Of a DNA stretch of 64,000 bases, positions 10,155-21,725 are shown in pieces. The stretch is taken from assembly GCA_019925795.1 (NCBI GenBank), contig CM034306.1, forward strand, positions 52,818,758-52,882,757. Direction: 5' to 3'. How positions within the stretch are numbered: the stretch's first letter is position 1; each line of letters starts with the position of its first letter. A program made the position numbers and the translations under genes. This stretch comes from Dendrobium chrysotoxum. Taxonomy: Eukaryota > Streptophyta > Magnoliopsida > Asparagales > Orchidaceae. Below the pieces are notes generated by a model. That model saw only the letters and a list, made by a program, of their open reading frames with translations, did no database searches and had not been told where the DNA came from.

Positions 10155-11855
10155 TGAAAGTTCGATAGGGATGTTAAGCCCTAGTGAACTAGTCCCGAGG
10201 CTAACCAAGAGGGGGGGTGAATTGGTTATTTAAAAATTTCACGATAACTATAAAAATCTTTTTATAACGTGTAGCGGAAACGAATTAAAATAATGATAAA
10301 AAGATCAACCAAAGATATTCACCCAAGCAGTTAATATCAGGAAAAATTAAAGTGCATAATTGAATCAGAAAAGCAAACCAGATTTTATAGTGGTTCGGTC
10401 AACTTGACCTACGTCCACTCCCCGGAGCCTCCCCTCCGGGTATTGCACTAAACAGAAGTGTCTCACCTTTTGCTCCCGCAGCAAGGCGGAGAAGCCTGTA
10501 CAAAAATCTCCTTTTCACCATACGGTGAGGCAGAGAACCCGACCTCCTTTCGCTTCCTCCTGAAGCAGGCAGAGAACCTTCGAACTCCTTTCGCTTCCTC
10601 CTGAAGCAGGCAGAGAACCTACGAACTACTTTTGCTTCCACCTGAAGCGGGCAGAGAACCCCGGATCTTCTTGCGAACGATCCTCCCACGACGAACACCG
10701 ACTAGACGAAAGACGACAAGCGGAGAAGACGACTCTGATCCGTGCTCGGAGCAACCTTAGTGAATCCCTCACTAACTCCCCCTCACAAGATCTTCTCTCT
10801 CTCTCCCAACTCTCTCTCTCTCTCTAGGGGTTCTCAGGGAAGGAAGGCAGCAAAAGATATTTCCAAAAATTAGAAAAAGTTCTTTTAAATGAGGGCTTAA
10901 AATTTGCCCTAAATCTCAACTGGTCGGCCAAGATCGTCCAGGACGATCGGTAGATCGTCCTGTACGATCAGTTCAAATTCAGCTATTTTAGCCTGGACGA
11001 TCTGGCTCTTCTGGACGATCAGTAGAAAAAATTGTTCATATCGTCCCGTACGATCCTGCGATCGTCCAGGACGATTAGTGTAAATTGAGGGAAATCGTCC
11101 AGAAGATAGTTCGAGTCGTCGAGAGAAATCTATGCTGGACGACCAAAAAATGACTTGATCGTCCCGGAGGATAGGGTCATCGTCCGGTACGATTAGTTCA
11201 AAAAGGCCCCAAATCGTCATGTACATAGTTCTGGACGTACAGCTTATATGCACTAGACGATCAAGATCGTCCAGGACGATCCTGCGATCGTCCAGGACGA
11301 TATGATCATACCAACCAAAAATTAATTGCTTTCCTTAATTACCAGATTAAATTAGGCATGATTGTACTGGATCGTCCGGGACGATACACGTATCGTCCGG
11401 GACGATCAGACCAAGTATCTAAAAATAAGAACTTGCCTAACTTGATCTGGCGGCTGAGAATTTCTGATTTGGGAATATCGTCCCGTACGATCCGTAGATC
11501 GTCCAGGACGATCGGCTCAATCAGACCCTCTTAACTTAGTCGCCATAATTAGGGTTTCTGTTTTAACTGGATCGTCCAGGACGATGTGGATATCGTCCAG
11601 GACGATCTGAACAAATTTTTAACAGAAACTCTAATTCACTCAATCTCTCTCCCTGAGTGTGTGTGCAAGGTTACTTAGCTAGGGAATCAGTTACATTACA
11701 ATTGACTCAATAAAAAGAAAAATCATACATTTGACACACTTGGACCCGATCTTGAGTTAGCTTGAGTGGCTCGCGGTCTTTTGTGCCTGAAACAGATTAG
11801 CCAAGCAAAACACACTGGAAACATGTTTATCATCATCAAAACCAGATTTGCAACA
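10155..11855 (-). repeat. 5' LTR of the young Sirevirus
   Basis: It pairs with 2044-3728. On the minus strand it runs from TGTTGCAAATC at 11855 to ...TTTCA at 10155, next to the primer site. Differences from the 3' LTR are scattered point changes plus an expanded CT run near 10795-10825. It should hold the promoter and polyadenylation site, but I cannot place a TATA box with confidence. Confidence 0.93.
10933..11606. promoter_or_regulatory. Palindrome cluster in the Sirevirus 5' LTR
   Basis: The same set of ATCGTCC/GGACGAT near-palindromes as in the 3' LTR, in the same order and spacing. A few have lost symmetry by single changes, for example GGAGGAT near 11165. Confidence 0.8.
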
Positions 11856-13439
11856 AAGCAAGGCAATTTTCCTATGGACATTTACTTGATTAATTTGATT
11901 ATTTAATGTATTGTGATTTCATTTGATCGCGTATAGGATTGCCTGCTTTTCTTAGTTTTTTGGGCGGTTGAATGCCGTTCTTTTTTGTTTTAGCCTGGAA
12001 TTCGTTAGGCTCTTTAAGGACCAAAAATATTTCTATTCATAACCTATATTTAAAATTTTAAGATTTAAATAACATAGAAATTTAACGACCTAGGGAATAG
12101 CCAGAATCGTCCGGGGTCGCATGCATATTACTGCATCTCTCTCCCTCCTTGCTATAAGACACTTCCCCGCCCGTGGGTAGAGTCCAGATAATCCGACCTA
12201 TGAGGATGAGGTGCTGGATCTGGGGAAGTCTAGTCTTTTCAAAAAAAATTATTTTATAAGCCTTTTTTAAAAAAATTTCATGCATACCAGATTTGGATAC
12301 TTTAACCAGCATGCATCGCATTAGAAACTTATTAAATTAAAATTTTAATTGCATTTTAGTCTAAGCATTCCTCCCGACATAAGTCAAGGGGTCAATTAGG
12401 AATCTGCTCTAGATGTCGACCCCAACTTCTTAAACCAATCTTAAATAACGCCCCTGATCACTCTGCATCAAAAGACCGGACTCATGGTTTTGAAGCGTTT
12501 AGGTGGTTTAGCTGGCTCCCCAATCCAGGCCGGGGTAAGTCCAGATTTTGCACTGCATTAGTTAGGTTCGGACTACTGTGTTCCAGTGTCCAAATTTAGA
12601 TCTAAGATTTGGGGCAGGTCTCTTTTTGAATCATAAGACCCCAACCTCCGGGAATACAATCCCAAATTTTTAATAAAATGCTCAACTCAAATTAAATATT
12701 CTTTCAATCCAAAATTTAAAGCCCAACACTTAGCTTAGATCGGGGCACTTCTGAATTGTTTCAGAATCCTAAAGTGTCCCCTACCCTTCCTCATTTGATT
12801 CCAAAATAAGTGTTCAATCTTGCTCCAATCCCTTTTCAAAATCCAAATTCACCTCTTTGGCATCACTCCTAGAAATCTCTAAACAAAATTTCTGTCATTA
12901 TTTTAATCGAAAGTTTTCGTAGGGGACTCCGGCCTCCCACGATGTAATTAACTACGAGGGCTTGCGCTCGTAGGAGATTTAGAACCCACATCTAATTTTT
13001 CAAAACTAATTTTTAAAACTCGATTAGTTATCTTTGGGAAAAATTAAATCACTAATGATCTTTATCGTTATGTTCAAACGATTATTAACAAATGATATCT
13101 TCTCCCTTCAAGGAGATATATCTTTTGTTAAAATGAATTCGAATATAAAATTAACGATCGCTCCTCTTGATTATTGTAGCCCGATATTTGACTGAACCTT
13201 ATTTTGACCCTTTAGGGGCCATATGAAGTTCTCTTTTGAATTTGGCTACGATATTCAAGATAGAATTCTTAATTCTAAATCTGAACCCCATCCTGAAATT
13301 TTATTTCCACCTCCCGAGGTGGTATAATATTTTTGATGGGATGTTTGATTTTAGAATTAAATTTTAATGTTAATTCAAAAATTCCCAAAGAAGACTAAAT
13401 TTTTCAAAACCCGCTTTCAAACACCAACAACCCTTGAGC
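11856..13439. other. Non-coding stretch, no gene
   Basis: I see no coding frame or terminal repeats. The segment around 12900-12985, with GAAAGTT, a GGGG-rich core and GGGCTTGCGC, resembles 59070-59140, so part of this stretch belongs to a dispersed repeat family. It is probably old LTR material. Confidence 0.45.
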
Positions 13440-13477
13440 GTAGTTGGGAGTAACTGACAACAAATTGCATTAGAAGC

Positions 13478-13587
13478 TTATAGGATATTCATGATGGTCC
13501 TAAAATAATCAATATATTCGTAGGGATCAAAGGATCCATCATATAGCTCAATTATAGGTAGCTTAAAGCCCACTAGAATTTGATATC
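13478..13587 (-). pseudogene. Ty3/gypsy gag fragment
   Basis: A short open stretch reads VGFKLPIIELYDGSFDP followed by YEYIDYFRTIMNIL, then a stop. The pattern FKLP...YDG..DP...Y...F...M is the start of the Ty3/gypsy gag capsid domain, as in Tat/Retand elements. Only about 35 codons survive between stops. It shows that this LTR family derives from a gag-encoding gypsy element, although the longer plus-strand relative has lost coding capacity. Confidence 0.7.
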
Positions 13588-14084
13588 AGAGAATTTTATT
13601 TATTAAGGGTGAGGACTCTTGAAAGCTACATGAATGATTAAAATGATTCCACTCCCTCAAAGGGAATTCCTCTGGAATAAAGCTTCATAGTATTTTTTTT
13701 ATACCATCTTGAGGGGTATTAATAAGATGATGCTGATCTAAACCCCCCCATAATAGGTGGAGGATTATGAGTTTGCCAAATAATATGGGAAGGATGTGTT
13801 AAACCAATTAAATAAGACAGATCTTGATAAGCTTGTAGGGATGGTGGCGCTCCTTGATTGATGTTATCTCTAAATTATTATTGGTATTATGGAGAGGGAG
13901 CACCATCATATTGTGATGGTACCCTCCATTATTTAGCTTCATTTAATAATTGAAGGATTTGACTTTGATGTTATGCAAACAATCCTCTAAAGTGAGGCAT
14001 CAGGGGACTTGATCACCCACATTTTGTTATTCTTGATTAAGAGATTGATTATTATCCATTGAAGAAGCATATTGAAAATGTTTC

Positions 14085-14101
14085 CCATAGACGGTACCAA
14101 A
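14085..14101 (-). promoter_or_regulatory. Primer binding site, mutated gypsy type
   Basis: The minus strand reads TTTGGTACCGTCTATGG beside the LTR end CAATA. It is a diverged form of the TTTGGCGTCGTCTGTGG site in the plus-strand relative at 16840. Confidence 0.7.
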
Positions 14102-14102
14102 T

Positions 14103-15081
14103 TATTGCGTGCTAGAAAATTTGAGTCAGTAGAGTTTATATTTCACGTCTTAGCAGTGTATAAAAATTCAGCATGAACAAATAAAAATGATAAGAACAGA
14201 AGAACTTTTTATGTGAAAAACTCAGAAAGAAAAAGCCATGAGGCTTGACCTAGTTACAAAATTTACTATGTCTTAAGTGATATAAATATCCTCTTTTCTT
14301 CATTGTTGAAGAAGAAAAAGATTGCAAAGATTAAATGTCCACAGATGGAAAAACGATATCCCACAACATAACTTAATTTTCCCAAGAGGGGTTTTAGAAA
14401 ACTGATATCCACAGGTAGACAGATATACCCAACATCATAGTTAAATCTTCTTAATATTTTGGAGAAGTGGTGATTTTTGAAGATGGTTATTGGTGGCGAT
14501 GGCTGTTATCGGTGATAATAGCTAATGGTGGTCATCATCGATGATGACTGGAAAATGCAAGGAAGCTCTCCCTAGTTCTCTCTTCTCCCTTCTTCCCCCC
14601 TCTCATGTGAAGAATAAGATATTTATAGGATTTTAGGAGTGGAATGCTCAATAAATATGGAAAAAATCTAGGGAAAATTAGGAGTACTCCATCAAATGAT
14701 CCATATTGATTCTCTTAATCATAGAGATTTCATCAAACATTTATGTGCCTTAATGATTTTAGAATTAAGTAATCTTACGCATGTTAGATTTTTCTCTTCG
14801 AGCCGCTAGATTCGACTATAAGCATGTCATGCATTTGATTACTTAATTAATGTTTTAAAGCTTTTAAGTACACTTCAATCTATTGATTTGAGCCCATTTG
14901 GACTCAAATTAGAATAATTTTGATGTCATTGGATTCATCTTCTCAAGACATTTAGTTTGACTATAAGTTTGCTATGATAAAAAAAAAGTTTGCTATGATC
15001 CCAAATTTAATTTTGAAAGTTTTTAGTTCAAATATGTCTCGAGATTAGTGCATAATCAAGGTAATTTTTGGTGGTGTATCA
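14103..15081 (-). repeat. LTR of the minus-strand gypsy derivative
   Basis: It starts TGATACACCACC at 15081 (minus) and ends CGCAATA at 14103. It aligns in inverted orientation with 15322-15800, including the GACATGCTTATAGT word near 14818-14834 and the ACTCCTAA/TATAAAT stretch. It is shorter than its relatives because it lacks most of the 30-bp minisatellite. Confidence 0.72.
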
Positions 15082-15321
15082 AATCTAAATAAAACATTTT
15101 AGAATATCACATCACAAAAATTGATCGTGTTAAAAAATCAAATATATGGCAAAAATATTTATCAGATTACATTAAATTTACACTAATATTAAGAAAGAGT
15201 ATGTGATTCTATCAAAATAAAATTCATAGCTCAGGTTTGAGATCACAAAACATATAACAACCATTTCAAAATTCAAAAACTTTTTTTTACCAAAGTGAAA
15301 ACCCCACCTTACAATTAAAAT

Positions 15322-16838
15322 TGATATATCATCAAAATATTATCTTGATCAAGCAAAAATCTCGAGGTAAATTCATTAAAAACTTTTAAAATTAAATTCA
15401 GGGTCAGCCAAACTCTAATTTCAGCAAACTTATAGTTGAAATGAACATCTCAAAAAGACGGACCCAACGAGACCTAATTCAACCCAATCCAAGCCCAAAT
15501 GGGTCTAAATCAAAACCCAAAAGCATTTGGACGGTTCAAACCATAAATCAGATGACCAAACAATTTCAAAATGTGACATGCTTATAGTAAAATTGAGTGG
15601 CTCATCATGATGAATCCAAATAGCCTAAGATCCTAAAATTTTGATATTATTAAGACACTTAAATACTCAATTAATGGTCTATGATTAAGGGAGTCAATAT
15701 CGGTCATCCATTCAAAACACTCCTAACATGCCCCTGGTCTTCTCCCTATTTATTGCCCACGCCACTGCCAAAAAGCTATAAATGGACCCCCTAATTCTTC
15801 ACCAGAGGGGGGGAGAAAGAAGATGATGAAGGAAAAAAAATATGAGATCTCTCTTGCCATCAAGCTCCTCCTCAACCGCCCGACTATTAATAATCATCGG
15901 ACTTTTACCCCGGCCACTGATTATCATTGGACTCTCACCTGAACATCGGCCATTACCTGACTTCTCTCTAGACACCAACGTTTACTACCGACTATAGTCT
16001 TTTTATTCTTTGTTTCCTAACTATGGTGCTTCTGACCACCTTCACCTGCTGACTATGGTCCTTCCAATCACCATCCTTTAATTACAATCTTTCCATCCTC
16101 CATCGCACAAAAATTATAGCTCTTCAGACCACTATCACATGACAATGGTCTTTCCGACCTCCGTCACCTGCCAACTATCAATCCGTCCTCCGGTGCCCGC
16201 TAAATATGGTCCTTCCAACCACCGTCGCCTGACTACGATCTTTCTGACCTTCATTGCAGACTAAGGTCCTTCTGACCACTGTCTCCTAACAATGGTCTTT
16301 TCGACCTCCATCTCCCATCGACTATGGTCCTTCCGATCACCATCGCCCGACTACAATCTTTCCACTTTGTCGCCCATTAACTATGTTCCTTCTGACCATC
16401 ATCACCCGACAACGGTCTTTCCAACCTCTGTCACCCACCGAGTATGATCCTTCCAACCACCGTCATCTCCTGCCAACTACGGTCCTTTATACATCTCTCA
16501 CTAACTATGGTCCTGCCAACCAAACGAACATGTCAACACTGATTTTTCCAACTACCACCATGTAATGCACTCTATATAATGTATATTGACTATATTGAGC
16601 CAATACATTTTCCTAAGGAAGGGCCTCATTGTAATCAACTACAAATACTAGTGGATTTATTTAAACTGGGCAAGGGCCCATTCGTTTTCCCCTTTTTAGA
16701 GGTTTTCATGTAAAAACTCTAGTGTCTCTTATGAATGCTACACCCTTATCCTTTACATGTTTGTGTACTAGATCTTTGTACAGAGCTAGGATTGTAAACT
16801 ATATCTCTCTATCATTGTGATTAATCCAAGACACAATA
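15322..16838 (+). repeat. 5' LTR of the gypsy derivative
   Basis: It runs from TGATATATCATC to ACACAATA. A TATAAATGG-like promoter word lies near 15778, and a GC-richer minisatellite fills 15880-16545. The last 280 bp match 33555-33833 in the second LTR. Confidence 0.78.
15880..16545 (+). repeat. Degenerate 30-bp minisatellite inside the LTR
   Basis: About twenty units resemble CGACTATGGTCCTTCCGACC followed by ACCGTCGCC. Alternate units have CTTTCCGACCTCC, giving a 60-bp higher-order period. The same array sits at 32981-33545 in the other LTR. Short frames across it have no protein meaning. Confidence 0.75.
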
Positions 16839-16839
16839 G

Positions 16840-16857
16840 TTTGGCGTCGTCTGTGGA
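16840..16857 (+). promoter_or_regulatory. Primer binding site, gypsy type
   Basis: TTTGGCGTCGTCTGTGG directly follows the LTR end. A TTTGGCG-CGTCTGTGGG site is typical of plant Ty3/gypsy elements of the Tat/Retand group. The lineage name is inference. Confidence 0.78.
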
Positions 16858-18394
16858 AAATGATTCCTGACTGGGGGTAAGTTTTGCTACAACCTTGAAA
16901 GGTCATTCACGTCAATATTCTGGGCATGGTTGAAGTAATATAGTCCCTTTACCAAATTTCATTATCATATATGAAATAAGCCTTTCACTATTAAGGGCAA
17001 CCTTATGCATTATTTTTTTTGCCTATCCAACATTAGTGATTGCTGTATCAATTTTATGGGAATCAGATGTAGACTGGGGGCTAACCTTGACAACAGCCTT
17101 GGCCAAGAAAATTCCTTCAACATTTTTAACATCCAAGATAATATCTTTGAAAATATTTTTTTATAAATCTCCCAAAAAATGTAAGGAAGCTTCCAAGCTC
17201 TAGCTAGACTTCTAGTCCTTTAGCAAGGTCTCAATCTTGACCTAAAAAGAAAACAATGGTCTAAAGATAGACCATTCTTCATATTTGATTTGGGATACAC
17301 GCGACATTCGCCCCCTCCCAATGAAGGCAAAATTGATCCCAGGGGGATTCAATTTGGTCTCTTCCACATAGGTTAACATCATCGAGTAATGCTATAACAA
17401 AAAACCTAGGATAGGTCCAACATCATTGGTGAATTCGCTTAGTCTCTTCCAACAGGTTAATTTCATCGTGCAATTCTCTGACAAACAATCTTGGATAGGT
17501 CAAATATCCTTGGTCGATTCTCATAGCCTCTTTCACACATGTTAATGCCATCAAATATTGCCTTGGAAAGCAATCTCAGATATGTGGAATATCCTTTATA
17601 AATTTTTCTCAACCTCTTAACGTCATAAAACAATATGCTGAAAATAACCTCAGGAAGGCTTGTCTATAAGGTAGTCTCAAAGAGAAGCTAGTAGTGAATA
17701 AATTCCTAACAAGAAAGACTCTATGAGAATAAGTTGTTGACAGGGTCATCACTTATTCAAAGACCTTAGAAGGCTAAAAGCCTCTAAAGGCAGAAGAACA
17801 CTATAAACCTTGGATGGTTAAAAGTATCAAAAAGTGTCAATGCATCAAAATCTTTAGAAGACTAAAAGATACAAAAGGAATAAATTCCTCTATTATCGTT
17901 GCTTTAATTGGGGGCAATAAATCAAAGCACGAAAAATGCATGAGAAAATTATTATTTTTTCAATCTCATACAAAAATCTCTCAAATAAAAAGAGATGATC
18001 AAAAGTTTCCCATAATAAAAAATTAAATAATCCAAAATTTTCACTTGAAGATATTTTTCTCAGCTCGCTGTCAATATCATCATCACTAGAAGCAAAAAAA
18101 GAGAATCCTCAGATGCTTAGCTAGGAGTCATCCCATCAATGGATGGAGACTCTATAAACCTTGAAATTTTCTATAACTTTTGACAATATAACTTCTATAC
18201 AATCTTTAATATCTGATATGGCTATTTCCCTCTTTGAGAGGCGATCTTATAATTTCTTGATCTCTTCCTCATGGATTTTTTTGTTAGGCTGAAGGAAACT
18301 CTTCTCCATTACAAGAACCTTCAAAGCTTCCTTCGTATGATTTATGTTTATATGAGGCTTAATCAACTTGTGGTAAAAGAGATCATACTTATAT
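16858..18394 (+). other. Internal non-coding DNA of the gypsy derivative, left part
   Basis: No gag or pol domain is visible in any frame. The notable content is a tandem repeat at 17350-17660. The stretch ends at the insertion point of the old Sirevirus, at TATAT. Confidence 0.6.
17350..17660 (+). repeat. Tandem repeat, period about 85 bp, 3.5 units
   Basis: Words like CTCTTCCACATAGGTTAA recur at about 17358, 17443, 17527 and 17613, each followed by a CATC-rich stretch, an AACAATCTTGGATAGGT-like word and ATATCCTTGGT. The units have diverged. Confidence 0.65.
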
Positions 18395-20196
18395 TGAAAG
18401 TTCATGAAGGTTATTAAACCTCTAAGAACTAGCCTGAGGCTAACCAAGATGGGGGTTGAATTGGTAATTTTAAAAATTCTTTAATAAAAAGAAAATCCCT
18501 TGATGCTAAAGTAGATCAATTTCATAATAATAAAATTAGAATTTTTAACCACACAAATAAATCCAAAGTGTGTTGAAATTAAAGTGCAAAAAAGTAAAAG
18601 AACAAACACACCAAATTTTATAGTGGTTTGATCAAATCTAACTTACGTCCACTCCCCAAAGGCCTCTTCTGAGTTTTGCACTAAACCTTTTAGTGTTTGT
18701 CCTTTAGCCCGCATAGGTAGGCGGAGAAGCCTTTACAGAAATCTCTTCCACTGACCTAGTGAGGTAGAGTACTCTGAATCTTTTTTACCCTCATAGTGAA
18801 GGCAGAGAACCTAAATCCTTTTACTCTCTCCTAGAGTAGGCAGAGAACCTAAATCCTTTTTACTCCCTCCTAGAGTAGGCATAGAACTTGAATCCTTTTA
18901 CTCTTTCCTGGATTAGGCTGAGAATCTGAATCTGATGTTGAAGAATATCTCCCTAGAGCCACCAAGGAATTAGGAAAGTAGCTTAAAGAAGATAATGGAT
19001 ACCTTACTTGGAGTAACCTTTATGAATCCCTCACAACTCCCCCTCATAAGAATCTCTCTCTTTCTTCTCTCCCAAAACTCTCTCTCTTTTCCTCCTTTAA
19101 GCACTCTCTCAAAATAAGTCAATAGCAAAATATTTTTCTCAAGATAATATGAGAGCTTAAATAGGGAGCCTCAAAAGAAAGCCCTAATTTTTAATTCACC
19201 GTCAAATATCATCCAGTATGATCATGATATCGTCTGATATAATTAGTACAAAACATCACATTCAGACATTACAAACTGTATTGTTATGTACGATCAAGTC
19301 AAGTATTTATACTGATCATCCCGTACAATCCTGTGATCATTTAATATGATTAGTTCAAGGGATTGAACAGATCGTCCAGTACTATAGCTGGCGAATAAAT
19401 ATCTTCCCATGTAGAGATCGGGTCGTATCATACAAAGTTTGGGAATCATCTTCTACGATTAGTGAAAATTATGGATTTTCATCTTGGATAATGGGCGATG
19501 TTTAATTATCATCCCATGCAGGAATCAGGTCATACAGTACGATCGTCTCTGATCATCCTATACGATCTGATTGAACAATTTAATCATAATTAAACACCCA
19601 ATCATAAGATCTATTTAAGCATGACTATCATAAATCGTCCAATATAATACATATCTTACTGTGCGATTAGAGTAAAATTTGATAATTAAAAAATTGCCTA
19701 AATTATGATTGGCGGCTGAATTTTGTGATTACACCTGATAGTTCTATACAATTTATATTGTCCAGTACGATGAGCTTAATCAATCTTAATTAACTAAAGT
19801 GCACTAATTAGGGTTTTCTCTTTTAACATATCGTCCAGTATAATATAAAAAATATCATCCAGTACGATCTAAATCGTGTACTATTAGTTCAAAAAATAAA
19901 AAAAAATTTAACTCACTAACTCACTCTCTTGAGTGTGTGTGTGTGAGGTTACTTAGCTTAGTATCCATTATATACATGACTTGACTCAAGAAAGGTAAAA
20001 TTACATTGAAATTGAAATTACAATCCGACTCAATCCTAGTCTACCCAATCTTGAGCTGTTTTGATGTTGTAACTGAATGGTGGACCTGAAATGTCAATGA
20101 GCAGGGTAACAAAATAAATGTGTAATAAATAGTAGTAAGAGAACACTAATGTTTATTATCATTAAAATTATAGTGTTTGGGCCCAAATTTGTAATA
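18395..20196 (-). repeat. 3' LTR of the old Sirevirus
   Basis: It aligns with 26615-28365. It starts TGAAAGTTCATG on the plus strand and ends TTGTAATA next to a decayed polypurine tract. It holds the LTR minisatellite (about 18780-18930) and degraded palindromes such as ATCGTCCAGTACTAT (19200-19880). Confidence 0.85.
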
Positions 20197-20210
20197 ATCT
20201 CTCCCTTTTT
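20197..20210 (-). promoter_or_regulatory. Decayed polypurine tract of the old Sirevirus
   Basis: The minus strand reads AAAAAGGGAGAGATT beside the LTR, a one-substitution relative of the tract in the young copy. Further purine tracts lie near 20262 and 20430. Confidence 0.7.
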
Positions 20211-21725
20211 GATGATGATAAATATTATTGTTAAAGATATTCAAAGTCCTTTGATATTCTCTGAAACTCCCCCTTAGAAGATGAAATTTTGAAAATAATG
20301 AGAGTTATATTCTATTTTTTATTTTTTAATATTTCTTAAAGAATTGCAGAATAATAAACACCAATCAGGAAATAAACTTCATTAAAATAAAATATGCAAA
20401 TAACTAACAACAACCACCAAACCACTACTCCCTTTTTGACATCACAAAAAGGAGGAAAAATAAAATACAAAATAGAATAAAGTAAGTACATCACAAAAAT
20501 AGATGACAACATAATCAAAATAAAATAGAACCCATAGGGATCCTAATCGGAGGAGGAGGTGGTGGTGGTTGCTGAAAGAAGCGACGAATGGAAGCAAAAT
20601 AAACTAAAACAAAAACAAAGAAAAAATAATAGAAAACAGATTGAAAAATATGAAAAAAATAACCATTAGACAAAATAAAAGTTTTTTTTTAATCGAGATA
20701 CTCCAGTAAATGATAAATTTATATTATTATTAGATTTAAAAACCAGTAAGAAATGAGTTAACAACATTGAAATTCAGAAAGGGTTAGAAACTCGATCTTG
20801 TTAATCCTAACTCAGACTCCTTACATGTTAAAATCTTTTTTAAATAAAAATTTAAATCAGAAAAGAAATTAGATAGAAAAAGTGATATTTTCAAACTTTA
20901 TTTGCGAAAAATAACTAATAGAATAATATTACAAAATAGTCAATCAGAAATCATGATTTTCACATTCAAGTGTAAAAGATATCAATTGGCACATGGAGTC
21001 TTTTAAGATTTTAAGGATTTGAAAGAAAGGCAAGCTAACTCATAGTGGGCTCATTTTATGCCTCTTTATCAGCTTTTGGAGTATATTGTGCATCTTTTAT
21101 TTTTGATGCACTTCGTGCATCTTATAATTATTTGGTGGTCATTACACATCTTTTTAGTTTTGGGCTTATTTTATGTCTCTTTTTATTTTTGCATGCTTTC
21201 TTCCTTTCTAAATCTTTAAAAAATTTCTCTATTGTGAGATTATCTTTCAAATATGAGAAAATATAAACTCACTCTCTTATATAAGCAATACTAAACCACA
21301 AAACAAAATCCTCTCCATATGATAAATACAAACAACTTAATTAAGAAAACTTGAAAGAGATTCATTAACTTGGAACTTTATTCATATGAGATAGATTACT
21401 GTAGAAAGATAAAATAGATCTCTATTTCAAATTCTAATTTTTAATTTGAAATAAATTTTGATTAAAAAAATATACCACTAAAGGAGTTAGAAGAAGAGAA
21501 ATAGTCATCAATATTTCTTCTTTTAACTATTTTAGAGAAGACAATCACTACTTACATGCTTCTAAATAAAAAAAAGGCAAATAAATTCAACAGTAGCAGT
21601 GAGAAGTGATCTAATTCTTAAAATATTGAAGGAAAATAACAAAAAATTAAAAGTTTAAAATAAAAACACATAAGCAGAAACAAACATACAAATAAAACAA
21701 AAAAAAGAAACAAAAAGCATAAATT
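20211..21725 (-). other. Non-coding tract of the old Sirevirus
   Basis: It corresponds to 3744-5225 of the young element. It keeps the diverged TGGGCTCATTTTATGCCTC repeat (21040-21190). There is no coding frame; the short frame at 21045-21266 is only this repeat. Confidence 0.6.

Larger units (their letters stand above)
2044..11855 (-). mobile_element. Ty1/copia LTR retrotransposon, Sirevirus type, young copy
   Basis: This is a complete-length element of about 9.8 kb read right to left: 5' LTR (10155-11855), primer site complementary to initiator methionine tRNA, gag, pol in copia order (protease, integrase, reverse transcriptase, RNase H), a long non-coding tract, polypurine tracts, 3' LTR (2044-3728). 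The long gag with a CCHC knuckle and coiled coil, the pol motifs, repeated polypurine tracts and LTR palindromes all fit Sirevirus (Maximus/SIRE). The LTRs differ at few sites by eye, so insertion is recent. No matching 5-bp target duplication is present: ATTTA precedes the left end and AAGCA follows the right end. Confidence 0.93.
13440..15081 (-). mobile_element. Partial Ty3/gypsy-type retroelement, minus strand
   Basis: Reading leftward there is an LTR (15081 to 14103), a primer site (about 14085-14101) and about 650 bp of internal DNA with a gag scrap, after which recognisable sequence stops. The LTR shares about 500 bp with 15322-15800 in inverted orientation and also with 30404-30800, so it belongs to the same family as the neighbouring plus-strand element. 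The second LTR is not visible. Confidence 0.7.
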
